NCBI GenBank assembly: GCA_030278955.1
Contig: JAOANR010000012.1
Coordinates: 29,877,977-29,941,976 of the forward strand
Direction: 5' to 3'
Length of the DNA: 64,000 nt
DNA from: Hygrophila difformis
Lineage: Eukaryota > Streptophyta > Magnoliopsida > Lamiales > Acanthaceae
Shown here one piece after another: positions 46,133-58,817 of the stretch. Each line of letters opens with the position of its first letter. The first letter of the stretch is position 1. The notes under the pieces are model-generated. The model saw nothing but the letters and a program-made list of their open reading frames with translations, had not been told where the DNA came from and searched no databases. A program made the position numbers and the translations under genes.

Positions 46133-47185
46133 TAGAGGTGTCGAAACGGTCCCGCGGGGCGACACGGGCCGGCCCGCGCGGGCCCCCACATTTTTGCGGG
46201 CTTGAACGGGGCGGGCCTAAATGGGACGGGCTAAAAATGTCTAGGCCCGACCCGCCCCACACGCGGGCCGCGGGTTATGCGGGCCGGTCCACGGGCTTTT
46301 TTATTTAAATAATTGTATTATTTTTTGTTTGTAAAAAAATAAAATTCGGATATATTTTTTAATGTATATATTAAAAATAAAATAAAAAGATTTATAATTG
46401 GTATTTGTGATTATAAATAAGTAAGTGTATATTTATTGTCACAATTATTTACTTTAATGTGGGTTTGTTGAATAATTATTTAAAAGAATTTATGATTATT
46501 CCATTTTTAATACGAAAGGAGTATATTATATTTTGCAAAATATAATATGTGTGACAAAACTTTTATAATTAATGATTGAACTGATTAAAATTTTAGGTCT
46601 CACAGATGAAGTCTTTGCTAGAGTTGTATTAGGTAAGACTGTCTGAGCATAATTCATTAATTTTATATTTTATTAGGTAAGACTGTCCGGACATAATTGA
46701 CTAAATTTTATATTTTATTAGGTAACATTGTATGGGCATAATTTATGTTTTAAAAAATAAAAATTTGGCTGCACAAATAATTTTTAATAAATACAATAAT
46801 ATGGAATTTTAAACTTAAAAACTTGATACCCATAAAATTAATGAACATGGAAATATTAGAAGAGACAGATAATTTGTACTAAGAAAATTCAATATGCAAA
46901 CAATTTAATCATTTAAATGTTTGATGATATTATGCTAAATATTCATAGTAAAGAATAATAGATTCAATCGATGCACAACGTAAAAAAAAAAAAAAAAAAA
47001 AAAAGCTGAAAGCCCGCGGGTAGGCCCGCCCCGCCGCGGGCCTAACCCGCAAAAGCCCGCCCCACTGCGGGTTGGGCCCGTTGAGGCCCGCATCTAAACG
47101 GGCCTCTAAATGTTGAGCCCGCCCCGCATTTTTTACCTTGCGGGGCGGGCCGGCCCAACGGGCTAAGCCCGTTTTGACAGGTCTA
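46133..47185. mobile_element. hAT-type MITE with GC-rich ends
   Basis: The ends TAGAGGTGTCGAAACGG and (reverse) TAGACCTGTCAAAACGG are flanked by the perfect 8-bp duplication TTTATTAT (46125-46132, 47186-47193). About 150 bp at each end is packed with GGCCCGC and GCGGGCC words on both strands. The 700-bp middle is AT-rich. A 24-base A tract lies at 46981-47004. No transposase. Confidence 0.92.
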
Positions 47186-47193
47186 TTTATTAT

Positions 47194-47512
47194 ATACATA
47201 GATAGTATGAATCATAGTTGTTAAGATCCCGATCTTTACGATCTTATGATTATACAACAATTATTTTAATTCATTATTACAATTTCATAATATCTCATTT
47301 CCTCTTGATCCTATACGCTTGGGCGTCTCCAATACAGATTGTTTTATTATTTTTTCTTTTGCCTGAATAGGAAAAAAAAAGAAAGAAAAAGGGTACTTTG
47401 GCCAAATTTCTCCCGACCCAACTCACAGAACAGAATCCCAAAGTCCGAAAGCCAAACTCAACAGAAAACCCCAAGCCATAGGCCCCGCGATTCTTCTTCA
47501 CTCCTCTCATTC
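47194..47512 (+). promoter_or_regulatory. Promoter and 5' leader region of the UBP gene
   Basis: It lies between the hAT MITE and the coding start. From about 47400 the sequence becomes less AT-rich (CCAAATTTCTCCCGACCC), as in a transcribed leader. No convincing TATA box was fixed; TATACGCTTGGG near 47310 is one option. Confidence 0.35.
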
Positions 47513-47578
47513 ATGAATAACGGGAAATTTATTGGATCCAATCTCGATTCATTCCCCGGAGGAATCTGCTGTTTGTAA
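47513..47578 (+). CDS. Upstream ORF of the UBP mRNA, 21 codons
   Basis: ATG at 47513 opens a 21-codon frame (MNNGKFIGSNLDSF..) whose TAA stop (47576-47578) directly abuts the main ATG at 47579. If translated, ribosomes would end exactly at the main start, a layout able to affect initiation of the protease. It is seen in sequence only; use in the cell is inferred. Confidence 0.4.
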   Translation: MNNGKFIGSNLDSFPGGICCL

Positions 47579-50500
47579 ATGCATGTGGCCGTGGATCTGA
47601 ACTGGTTCCCGCAATTCGTGCTCCTCGCATTGGCGGCGGCGCTCGGCTTCCTCTATTTGCTACGGAACACTGCGTCTAGGTATTTTGTGGTCGACTCCAA
47701 TTTCGCTGCCGCTGATTTTTCCTCGGATAGCAACATTGGGGCGGCGATTATGGAGACTCCGCACGGAGGGGAGAAGGTTCTCGATGCATGCGCCGTGTGC
47801 GGCCTGAGGACGACCAAGAAGTGCGCCGGTTGTAAGATGGTTAAATACTGGTACGTGTGCCTAATTTTTATTTTTATTTTTTTGCAATTGATTTCTGCAT
47901 GTCTATGTATTATTTGTGAGAATGTTAATTGCACAGGTGGGCGAGTTTCTAAGGGTGTTTTGCGAGGGTAATCGTGTAAACCTGTCGTTAATCTACCGCG
48001 CAGTATTCCCTTGTTAGAGTATCTGTAATTGTAATAGAATTCTACGATTTGGGATCATAAATGGTGAAATCATATTGAATCATTTGGAAAATTTGGATTT
48101 GGCTGTAATAATGCAATCAAATTAATTCTCCTGATGGATGTTCTACATGGGGAAATTTTAATAATTGAGCTTTTTTCTGCATCTAATACATTATAATCTA
48201 TGTGTTTGATTGATTGTGAGTTTTCCAGTTTGGTCCCTATCACTGTACTAACTACTACTTCAATGTTCAATATTCAGTATTTGTAGCTCGTCTACACTCA
48301 TGGAACTACACTAATTTCTTTTAAGATCAAAGATCCATCTTTTTCATGGGGAAGATGATATTGGATGTTTATTAATTAATTGTTTTTATAGCATGATGAT
48401 ATTTTTATTTTTATTTTTGGTTTAAAAAATGAATAGAGTGTTTGGATTCATAATTGTTTTAATGGGATTGCCATGTCCATGTTCTTTCTCTTATTCATCC
48501 AAGAGCATGCTGATGAAAATAACACAGGGAAAGATCTGAACAATGCAGAAAAAAGATTGTTTAGTAATTGTCTTGGTGAAGTTTTATGTCATGGGGGATC
48601 ATGCAACTTGCATGGCAATGTCATTTTTTCTTCTTGAACTGCATGCCATGATTTTAATCAGCATAATTGTGTTAGAAAACTGCATAAGAGTAAAATAACT
48701 TCGCTAAGACACTAACAGACCCTGTATTTGCTAAAATTGTAGCTCTGAAGACTGTCAAAGAAGCCACTGGAATTCCGAGCATAAGACAAAGTGTAATTTG
48801 CAATTTAACAAAGCCAATCGGACAAAATTAAATTCTGTATTGAATGACAAGAAAGCTTCACTATTTCCTGCAAGTGGAACCTCAAAAAAGTTTAAAGAAT
48901 CAAACAAGGTATCTACTGCCTAGTTACCTCTTACATCAAGCACTAACCACTTGTACTAAGCACTATGGAGCTTTTATTTGATATTATCCTGTTGTTGTCA
49001 GATCCTTTATCCGTACGAGGAATTTGTAAAATTTTTTGATTGGGAAAAACCTGATTATCCCCCTCCTTGTGGACTTTTAAATTGTGGAAACAGGTAATTG
49101 AGGTTTTTACTCTCTACCCTGTGTTTGAGTACCTGCATTTTCAAGTACTTCTCATGGACCCCTCTTTCTTCCATGCAGTTGCTTTGCTAATGTGATTCTT
49201 CAGTGTCTTGCTTATACTAAGCCACTTGTTGCCTACTTGATGGAGAAAGGCCACAAGACAAAATGTAAGATATCCTAATCATAATCATAATCATCTATTG
49301 CATTAATTTGTACTCAAGCGACAGGACTCGGTTGTTTGTTTTTTCACTTTTTTGTATCTGTTGCTGGCCAATCTTTATGCTTGGATATATTTCACAGGTC
49401 GGATGAGTAATTGGTGCTTTTTATGTGGATTTCAAGAACACGTGGAAACAGCTACTCGAAGTAGTGCTCCATTTTCTCCCATTAACATACTTTCACGTCT
49501 GCGCAGTATTGGTGGTAATCTTGACTATGGACTGCAGCAGGATGCTCATGAGTTTATGAGGTACGCATTTGTTTGGGTACAGGAATTTTTTTTTGTTAAT
49601 CTTTGACATTTTTTAGGGAGTTCCTAAAAAACATTTCTTGAAACCTTATATTACTTCATTTTTTTTGGTATTCGGTTGATGTAATAAATTTTGGAATCTA
49701 TATATTATTTATTAGGCTTGCGATTGACACAATGCAATCTGTGTGCCTTGATGAATTTGGGGGAGAGAAGGCTGTTCATCCAAACTATCAACAGACAACC
49801 CTCATTCAACATATTTTTGGTGGTCGACTGCAATCTCAGGTAGCTTGACTGGATGAAGCATGAGCTTTTATTTTTCTATTTCCTGTTTTAATTCTCCTGA
49901 ATCTACCAGTGTGCCATTTTGAATACAAATGTTTTCAGTTGTAAAGGTTGGATACATTAAAAAACAATACAACAAATGACAATGTTGTTCTGTTTCTGTG
50001 CATCTTACCATTAGTGTCATTTAGGTCTAGTATGTCAGTTGATGATTCTCTGAAGTCTGAACACACTATGTTGATGATCAAACATGCGATAGAAAATATT
50101 TGATGATGATTATCAGTATATTTTGACTCATTAGGGGAAGCTGTGTGAAAGAACATGGGATTTACTTTTCTTCTTGTCAATGCTCTTTTACTAAGCTATT
50201 TGCCTATTTTATCGTGAGTTTTGCTACAAATAGTGAAAAATTGAATTGTAATTTCCCTGTTTTATTATTTTGTTAGCTTGCATCATTATTTGCTCATCAG
50301 TATTTCCGTTTTGTAGGTTATATGCACTGAATGCAATAATGTGTCAAATCAATTTGAGAGCATGATGGATTTAACAGTTGAAATTCATGGAGATGCTGAG
50401 ACTCTGGAAGAGTGTTTGGACCAGTACACTGCTAAGGAGGAACTTCACGGGGATAATAAGTATAAATGTGATGGGTAAGTGTTGATTGCTGCATACATAC

Positions 50501-53500
50501 ATACCTTTATCATATGCTGCATGTATTATCGATTTAGGATAATAAACTTGCTTATTTTCATTTTGCACCTGATTATTATAATTCACTTGTGATTTTGCAC
50601 CTGATTATTATAATTCAGATTATTTATAACGTTGTTTGGTGGCCAATCCACATTGGATAACTGATGTTTATTTATATAATTATATTAGAATATGGCATTA
50701 GTAAATAGTACAACTCTAGCCTCGGGCAGTATTAATGTACAGAATATAGGGATCTTTGTCAAAATTCAAATAGACCGAATATGATACAGTATAATTGGTG
50801 AATAATATTTTCAGGAAAGTAATCTGCTTGTTGAGATTGATATTTATGCTAAGTGATTCTCTTTTCTTAACGGCTCAAGCTTTTAGAAAAGTTGGATATT
50901 GTTGTGTTTGTATCCCAGGCATTCCCAGCCTCCCCATCTTGTCATCTTGTATCCATGCTTCGTTTGTGCATCTGCTTTTTTGGTTCCACCCAAATCTGTC
51001 TCTTGAGTTCATGCAAGTTTAACCCACCCTGTGTGCATGAGGAGGCGTGTCATATATATTTAGTGATTCTCTTCCCTAAGAACTCAAGGTTTAAGGCAAG
51101 TTTGTTACTAGCACTACCTGCAATATGATGTTCAGTCTCTAACAAAAGGTTTTCTAACCCTACTATCATGAAGAGAAGTCCTTTATAGTTTTGTTGTAAA
51201 GGTTTCACATCTTTTTAACTCTAATAGGGGAGTTCCTTGGTTTTTCTTATGCTCTGTTAATGGTGTTTTTCTATTTTACATGTACTTAAAAATTGTACAC
51301 GAAATATGTGAGATTCTGAATTGTTATTGAGATGTACTTACTATCATCACTTGCAAACATCCAGGCTCCATCAGTTTTAAATATTAACAATGTGTTTTGT
51401 CTCCCAACTTTTTAGTACAGAGAGATAATTGTTGTTTCAAATGGAAATAAATTTTATCTCTACTGCTTATAGTAAGTTGTCTATGCAGTTGCAATGCTTA
51501 TGTCACAGCCTGGAAACGCCTGTGCATTCAGCAGGCACCAAATATTCTTACCATAGCCTTGAAACGATTCCAGGTATGCTCTTGTATTTGTTCATTTAAT
51601 ATTTGCATGGAGCCATGGATAACATATATGGAACAGTGAACAGGCATTAGTTTATGAAATATGCAAGGAATTTCCCAAAGATAGAAAGTGTGGAGAATTT
51701 GCTTTTGTTGTAAGTTGGGGAATTCTAGTCTAACATGGCAAACAGAGGTGTAGGAATGCTTATTTATTTGGATGTGTGCTATCTGGTTGCTGAAATATAT
51801 GTCTAACCAAACAAAACATTTTGAGCAATCCAAGGCTTGTATGACTGCATAGTGCATACTTGCATGAATTTATAAACATATCTTGATAAGCCTTGTGTAA
51901 TGATAGCCCTTGACCTTTTAAATCTGGAAGGATGCAGATTTAATGCCTGCACCCAGTTGATATCACAGAAATGGAGTTGCATTGCAGTAACTGACTAACT
52001 GCTCGTACTTCTCTCCTATGCTTATCTTTTATATGAGGTTCAATAGTATGATATGCTACCCGATTCTCTGGTTTAGATCATCATATTTTTAAACTTATAT
52101 ATGCTGGCTTCCCCTTGTTGATTTGATTCTGTTGCGACCATTGCTTGTTTCACAACATGGTTATAACTGATGGAAATAACACTTGCAACTTCAAGATTTG
52201 TTTGATGTACCTTGACTTTTTACAGAAATTTCGCCGCTGAATTGGGTTTTAGGGAACAATTACATTCTTTATATCCTTTCCCCTTATTATTATATTTCTC
52301 TTTATTCAATTATTTTAATATGAATGGATTGTAGCTTTTATTTAGGCAGTTCTTGTTGTAATGAGAATTTTTTATTTTTCTGGAACAGAGTGGAAGGTTT
52401 GGCAAGCTTAACAAGAGGGTTACCTTTCCCGAAATGCTGAATCTCAAATCTTACATGGGTGAATCGGAAGCTGGAAATGATTATATGCTGTATGCTGTGA
52501 TTGTCCATCTGGACATGTTGAATGCCTCATATTTTGGTCACTACATCTGCTATGTTAAGGACTTCGGTGGAAATTGGTACAAGATTGATGATAATGAGGT
52601 ATCTGCCACAGCCACACTTACCTGGATATCTTCAAGTTGAATACTGATATCTGTTACAGTTGTTGCTTTGGATATATGAGCATGGGTAATATTGAGTGGT
52701 TCATAGTAACATAACATTTTGTGTTAAAGGTTTATGCTAATGCATTGTCCATCAGCAACTGCATGCCTAGAGAAAGTAGTCTTGCTTATATGCCATACGC
52801 CTTGAACTTATTTAAGAGGGAATAAGTTATTTAATTTTTCTACATTTTGAGGGTGAAGTGGTTTTTATTGAATTATAACTCCGTAAAACATATTTCTATT
52901 TTGGCCAATTTGTTAAGGACTTAAGGTCCATATATGATTACTGCGAGAGAGTTGTTTTTATGATCTTATTCATGGAAAAGAAAGTGGTGTGTTATCCGTA
53001 GAACATGATATTAATTCATCAATGTTCTCTGAATTTACACAGCTTTTGAGTTTTTGTTCATCAGCCTTAAACCATTTTCAGGTGACGTGTGTTGAATTGA
53101 ATGAGGTGCTTTCTCAGGGAGCTTACATGCTCTTGTACAAAAGGTATTTTCTTCCATTTCACATATTTAGATTTCAAGAGTAGCATGTCTGTATATGGAT
53201 GGATACAATGTCTTATGTGTAGAATGCGTAGGAAGTTGGTATGCCTTTGAAATTTAATATTTCCAGTTCCAGAAGCTTGTAAAAGGTTGGGCTGAAGATT
53301 CTTACATATGCATTTTTTTTTTTCGGTTAATGAGTTCTTTGATATTTGATAACACTTTTGATTGGATAGGTAAAGTCAACGGTTTTGATTGTAGTTGACT
53401 TGTAGTATTGGAAATTGTGACCTGTGATATTTTATGCTATTTTTATGCTATTAGCCTTCTCCAGTTCATATCTGATAGATGATTGTTTTGTGCATTGGTT

Positions 53501-54456
53501 CCAATAGGATTCATGCCCGGCTATCATGTTTGCTTCCTGTTGAATCATGTAAGAAACAAGAAAAAGAAAATGTGACTTCACAAGCGGTAGAGCCATCTGT
53601 GGAACGACCAATTGAATGTTTGTCAGCTATAGGCCTTGATAATCTTGCTAATTATGGAAATTCATCATCTGCTGACTTTTCCGGAAAATCAGTTAACATA
53701 GATGTATCAACCTTCACTGAACTGGAAGATGCAAAGAAAAGAGTAAAATTGCTATCTGCTGAAGCAAGTTTACCTCTGATGAATGGTGAAATTCTGGAGT
53801 CCGAGGTAGCACCAAAACAGTTTGGTGTAGCGAATGACACTGCCGAACCAGTCCCTGTGAGCACTTCCTTGATTGATAACAGTCCTATGGAGTTAGGTGC
53901 AGACAATGTCGTGCCATCCATTTCTTATATTGAGAATCCAACCTTGATTGGTACCAGTTCTATGGTTAATGGAACTAATGCTGACCAATTATTCGAGAGA
54001 ATATTGACTGAAGAGCCAACTGCAACTGAGAACCATAAGATTGAGAAAGACAAGGAATGGTATATTTCTCCAGTCACCACTGCTGATGTCCAAGAAACAA
54101 ACTCTGCCAATGGGATATCTATGTCGGACAATGCTGAGTGTAGAAATGGTGCCCTATTGCTTGATAATGATTACAACAAAGAGGCCAAGAAGCCTACATA
54201 TTTTTCCGGTTTACTTGACAAGGAAGTTGAGAAAATGCCTAAAATCCTCCCAAACAAACAAATCAATGGGGCAATGAAAGTTGAGGAAAAACCTGGCTCG
54301 GTGCTCCAGAACGGGAATGTCTCCACCGACACTGCTTTGAACAAGAGCCTCAAAATGGGAGATTCTGAGCCAACAAGCTGCATTCACTGTAAGTACCAAA
54401 ACTCAAATGACAAAACTAATGCAGCAGGTAGCTGGGCAGCAAAACCATGCTGTTGA
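47579..54456 (+). CDS. Ubiquitin-specific protease with MYND zinc finger (UBP18/19-like), eleven coding exons
   Basis: It cleaves ubiquitin from proteins. Exons: 47579-47850, 48743-48908, 49002-49093, 49179-49264, 49398-49560, 49716-49839, 50317-50474, 51489-51573, 52389-52598, 53082-53143, 53508-54456; all GT-AG, joining in frame to 2367 bp, 788 aa. A hydrophobic N-terminal segment (about residues 10-28) looks like a membrane anchor. A complete MYND finger follows (C71, C74, C82, C85, C91, C95, H104, C108). The peptidase domain has the Cys box [13 protein letters not shown] (catalytic C178), the QQDAHEF motif, two CxxC pairs (CTEC, CDGC) and the His box (H433 in [12 protein letters not shown], then WYKIDDNE), ending near YMLLYKR. 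The last exon codes a long polar tail with no known domain. The plan fits the plant UBP15-19 group; the N-terminal anchor and start MHV suggest UBP18/19. Confidence 0.94.
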
Positions 54457-55214
54457 TGACAAATGTCATCAATAGTATTAATTATTTTGGTGATAGATCT
54501 TGATGGAGGCTATCTTTTTGCTTGTGACCTTAGCATACATCTTACAAGTCGAACTAAAAGTTCTACCACAAAATTTTGGCATAGGGATGGCCACCATTGA
54601 GAAAATTCTTTTATTCTAGTTTTTGAGGGGTATCTTGAGTTTGTATGATTAGGCTTGATAGGGAATTGTAATTTAGACATTTTTTGGGGTTCGTGAGTAC
54701 GATTACCCATCTCAGTGTTGCAGATAGTCCTGCTTCGAAATGCAAAATTAATTATCGATTATTACAATTGTTTTGAGCAATTTATTAGTTATGTGTAACT
54801 GTGTTGGTTTGGCCGAGTTTGAATTCAAGGATTTGAAGGTAGGGGTTTCAAATCTTGAGTATAAATCCTCTCTACATAAACACGAACGAACTTTGTTGCG
54901 GTAGATTCGATGCTAGTACAACTGTACAAGAAAATGTTAGCATGGTGTTAGTTTTTAGTTTTGCTGTTCTTAAAAGAGGTTTTGTTGCACTTGTGTAAAT
55001 AATAGTACTATAACTACTATGTTAAAATTAAAGGTTGGTGGCAATATTAGGGTAAGTTTCAGTTGTTTATTTATACAATGATGGCAAAATTAATACCCCT
55101 CACGGCCACGGCCCCTATATTATTTATGGCGTGATTTACCCTTACAATGAGGGGGTGGACTGTGCATGTAGGGGCTTTGATCAGATATATTAGAATTGAT
55201 ACTATTACATATGC
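54457..55214. other. UBP 3' flank and spacer
   Basis: It should hold the UBP 3' untranslated region; no clear polyadenylation signal was fixed. No further gene is visible. Confidence 0.5.
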
Positions 55215-55403
55215 AGAATTTTTTTTTTTTTTTGGAGGAGCCATTGAAGGTCTGGGAAAATGATGGTGGGAACCCATGCCACACAATGACACAAATTACA
55301 AAGGGAATAAAAGGGAGGGATAGGGGGCCGGTGGGGAATCGAACCTCCAACCTTCCATTGGAAGTCAATGGACTTAATCACTTGGCTAAGTCCTCATTCC
55401 CAC
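55215..55403 (-). mobile_element. tRNA-derived SINE (family 1), best-preserved copy
   Basis: On the minus strand: GGGAATGAGGACTTAGCC, AAGTGATTAAGTCC (A box), ATTGACTTCCAATGGAAGG, the B box GGTTCGATTCCCC (about 55343-55331), CCTATCCCTCCC, TTTGTAATTTGTGTC, GGCATGGGTTCCCACCATC, GACCTTCAATGGCTCC and an A tail (plus-strand T run 55219-55232). Confidence 0.85.
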
Positions 55404-55855
55404 ATATGCATAATCTTGATTTAGTGTTTGAGATTTAGTTAGTGGTACCTTTGATGTCCTCCTAATTAATAAGTAGATTGTTTTTGAACTTATTATATCC
55501 TTCCAATTTTACCTTTTCCTTTGTAGTAGTTAGAAGAAATTAAATAAAACACTTTCAATATTTTTTTTTTTTAAAGGATTCTACTAAACAAGCTAAGAAT
55601 GCATGCATAGGTAGGTGGACTTTAATTAATTTAATTCTGCCACACCCACCAAGGCTCCATAGCTTTCTCCATCACTTATGTTAATTATATACTATGTCTA
55701 TGCTCATCACACATTTATAAATTGCATTGCATCGACATTAAATTTGTATGCATGCATGCATGTATCACTGCTGAAAGGAAGCTTTTCACACATGTCCTTG
55801 AATTTGATGCTTATCGCATCATGCTACACTGCTAACCCAATTTTATCATATATAC
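55404..55855. other. Intergenic spacer
   Basis: AT-rich DNA without a gene. A T run lies at 55559-55571 and a GCATGCATGCATG run at 55749-55761. Confidence 0.5.
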
Positions 55856-55857
55856 TA

Positions 55858-56370
55858 CTTCCTCCGTTCTTTTTAAAATGTCACGGACCCACGTTCCATG
55901 CAACAGTTCAATACACGTTTTTAATTCTCAATAACTTAAATTGCATACAAGTAAAAATTATGCAAATATGATATCCTAAATCCATGTGATTAGACGAAAG
56001 CTAACAAGATCCCACTTGACTATATTTTATCTTAGGCCCTGTTTGGGAATTAGCTGTTAGCTGTTAACTGATTCTGTGAGTAATAATTAGTTAAAATTAG
56101 CTGTTTGACAATTTCGAGACTAACTTTTTGCTTAGAATAAGCTAAAATTCAAAATGCTGCTATTTGCAGCGGTTTAAATTGAACAATGTTTTAAGTTATT
56201 TTGTCTTTTTAAATAAGCTAATTCAGTTCAAATTGCCTCGAATAAGCTAATTCCAATTAGCTGTTTTGCCAAATAGGGCCTTATATAATTGTATTAAAAG
56301 TTCGAATCAAAGTTACTCAATGAACAGTGACAAAACCTCCAATGTATCACTTATAAAAGAACGGAGGAAG
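55858..56370. mobile_element. Stowaway MITE split by a Tourist MITE
   Basis: The ends CTTCCTCCGTTCTTTT and (reverse) CTTCCTCCGTTCTTTTA are flanked by TA (55856-55857, 56371-56372). The interior core (TTAGACGAAAGCTAACAAG) is interrupted by 56035-56280. Confidence 0.92.
56035..56280. mobile_element. Tourist-type MITE, copy 4
   Basis: The ends GGCCCTGTTTGG and (reverse) GGCCCTATTTGG are flanked by TTA (56032-56034, 56281-56283). It is 246 bp, the same family as the cluster at 35314-36408, inserted in a Stowaway. Confidence 0.93.
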
Positions 56371-56372
56371 TA

Positions 56373-56993
56373 TTATATATTTATATTGTTCTATTATTAC
56401 CCACCCCACAATACATTACTAAATTTTACTAAAATGAAACCCACCCACAGACCCATAACCCATTGTTGAATTTTAGTAAGAATTTATACGGACTGGTTAC
56501 TATGTTGAATGCCAAAAATTCAGTATTTGTTGAAGTGTTGAATTACTACTAAAAATTCTGAATTGTTATTTAAAAGTGTTTAACCTATGACAATTTAATA
56601 CTTCAACAAATACTGAATCAATCGTAGTAACGCAAAAGCATTTTGGGATGTGGGATAGAGGAATATGCAAGAGAGCTAAAAGGGTGATTGAAATGGCTTT
56701 TCTTTTATTGATGGTTGATGATACTCCCCATGTTTTTAAGGGTACAACTCATCTCAATTGGTCCCAAACTGAATGTGAGATGTAGGTTGTTCTGCAAACT
56801 GGAAATACATACTTTTCTTATTTTCCTATTTTGGTGTTAGAAAATTTATGAAGATAGTTGAAAGGGACAATTGTCTCTCATCCAATCCATTCCTTTGGAG
56901 CCAGAAATGTAAGAACAACACTTGGTCCACACAACAGTTTGTGAGCCACTCACCACTATCTAATGTTTGGGTACTATCTTTATCCATGTTATA
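56373..56993. other. Intergenic spacer
   Basis: No gene. An inverted word pair around CAGTATTTGTTGAAGTGTT / CTTCAACAAATACTG lies at 56520-56615, which could form a hairpin. Confidence 0.5.
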
Positions 56994-56995
56994 TA

Positions 56996-57238
56996 CTTCC
57001 TCTGTGTTTTTTTAAATGTTACACTAATGCACATTTTCAATGATTAATAACTCAAATTCGTTACAAGTAAAAATTCTAAAAATTTGATATTTAAAAACTA
57101 CAAGATGAGACGAATCCAACAAGATCTCACTTGGTTATATTTTTTCTTCTATAAATATAACAAAAATAAAAGTCAAAGTGCTACAATGAACAGTAAAAAT
57201 GTTAAAACGTAACCTTAAAAAAAAAAAAACGGAGGGAG
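56996..57238. mobile_element. Stowaway MITE
   Basis: The ends CTTCCTCTGTGTTTTTTT and (reverse) CTCCCTCCGTTTTTTTTT are flanked by TA (56994-56995, 57239-57240). The interior is the shared core GACGAATCCAACAAGATCTC. Confidence 0.88.
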
Positions 57239-57240
57239 TA

Positions 57241-58203
57241 GATGCAAGTTATTTTCCAACTCTAAGACTGCTAAATTATCTTCCGCCCCGAGTCATGACT
57301 CATCAACCTCAACCTCAATCTCAGCTCCCTTTTCTAGAAATTAGCTTTTAGAGGGAATAAATATAGAATTCACTATTTTATCAATTTAGATCATAAAGTA
57401 TTTGAATATTTAAGTGGTACCATAAATATGTATTTTTTTTTTATAATTTATTTATCATAATGGTCATTTTATTCAAATTCACCCTCGTTACATTTAACAT
57501 ATTACATGTGAACACAAAAACTTTAAATTCTACATTCTTCATTGTAATTTATTGCATTTTTATTTTATTTAATCATTTTAATTTTATTTATATAGGAAAT
57601 AATATTTAATTTAATTACGTTATAAAATAATGTAAAAAAAAAATTAAAATTGAGTATGTTTTTCCTAACTCCGAGAGGATAAGATCGTCCACACGAACTG
57701 CATTCATCCTTGCTAGGACAACTAGCATCAATTTTACCACATCTAACTGATGCTCATTCCACATCTATTTCTGCCAAGGAAAATTAATTCCATCTTTTAC
57801 CTGGTGTACATCCTGCTGCTTTTCATTTTGATAGGAGACCATAAAATACTTAATAGTCTACCATTCCTACCTTGGCCTCAAGCCAAAGGATTTCTCAATA
57901 TTGACGTTAAAAATCTTGATAGAATATAGTGACATAATAATAATAATAATAATAATTAGAGAAGAGAGAAAGAAAGGGAAAATAAAATTCTTGATCTTTC
58001 AACCTAACTCTACATAAATAAAAGTGAGACTTCTTTTTAGCCATCACTTCCGACTACTACCTGAGCTAATAATGATAGAGGCAAAAACACATTTCCGACC
58101 GCATGTCTTACTATAACCAACCTCACATATCCAACTCAATCTTTTACACCCCGAGATCGATCTATCTATCGTACTCTCTCTCTCGACCAGGTCATCAAAA
58201 AGC
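57241..58203. other. Intergenic spacer
   Basis: AT-rich with an (AAT)n run at 57935-57957. No gene or further element ends are recognised. Confidence 0.5.
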
Positions 58204-58205
58204 TA

Positions 58206-58699
58206 CTCCCTCCGTCCCACGAATTGTGGCTCGTATTCCTCTTTGGGTTGTCCCACGAATTGTGGCCACTTTCCCTTTTTAGATAAATTTACTTAATATA
58301 AATATGATTAGAATGTTAATGGTTTCTAAATTTCATTAAAAATAATCACTTTTACTATTCTGCACAACTCCCAATACACTTTTATTTTTTTTACACAAAG
58401 TCCCTTGCATTTTTTAAATTCTTCATATTTTAAAATTGGTACAAATAAAAATTATATAAAATATATATTCTAAATCTAGACGTCTAGACGATTCTAACAA
58501 GATCACACTTGAATATTTTTCTCTAATTAAATCATTACAATAATATTTTGTCAAAGTTAAACAATAAAGAAACTCCAAATTCATTAAAATTTTAAACACA
58601 AATACCCACATCACTTTAACCACTAAACTCCATCATACCCCCACCACATAAATTACCGTGCCCAAAAGAAACGAGCCACAATTCGCGGGACAGAGGGAG
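58206..58699. mobile_element. Stowaway MITE, long family
   Basis: The ends CTCCCTCCGTCCCACGAATT and (reverse) CTCCCTCTGTCCCGCGAATT are flanked by TA. The left end has a second TCCCACGAATTGTGG copy in tandem (58249-58265), as in the related element at 19945. The interior core has AGACGATTCTAACAAG. Confidence 0.92.
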
Positions 58700-58817
58700 T
58701 ATTTCTTTGAAGTACTACCTCATCGGATTTCGAAAAAGTGATTTTGTGAACCTTGAACTATGTTCGTTAGCACCAAGTCTAGAATCATCTAGGAAACGCA
58801 AAGAAAAGTAAGTAGTA

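Noticed and set aside
46930..47199. 89-codon minus-strand frame
   Set aside because: It falls wholly within the GC-rich end and A tract of the hAT MITE.
55339..55400. Possible functional tRNA gene at the SINE B box
   Set aside because: The head has A and B boxes but no cloverleaf acceptor stem was found, and the sequence continues into a SINE body with tail.
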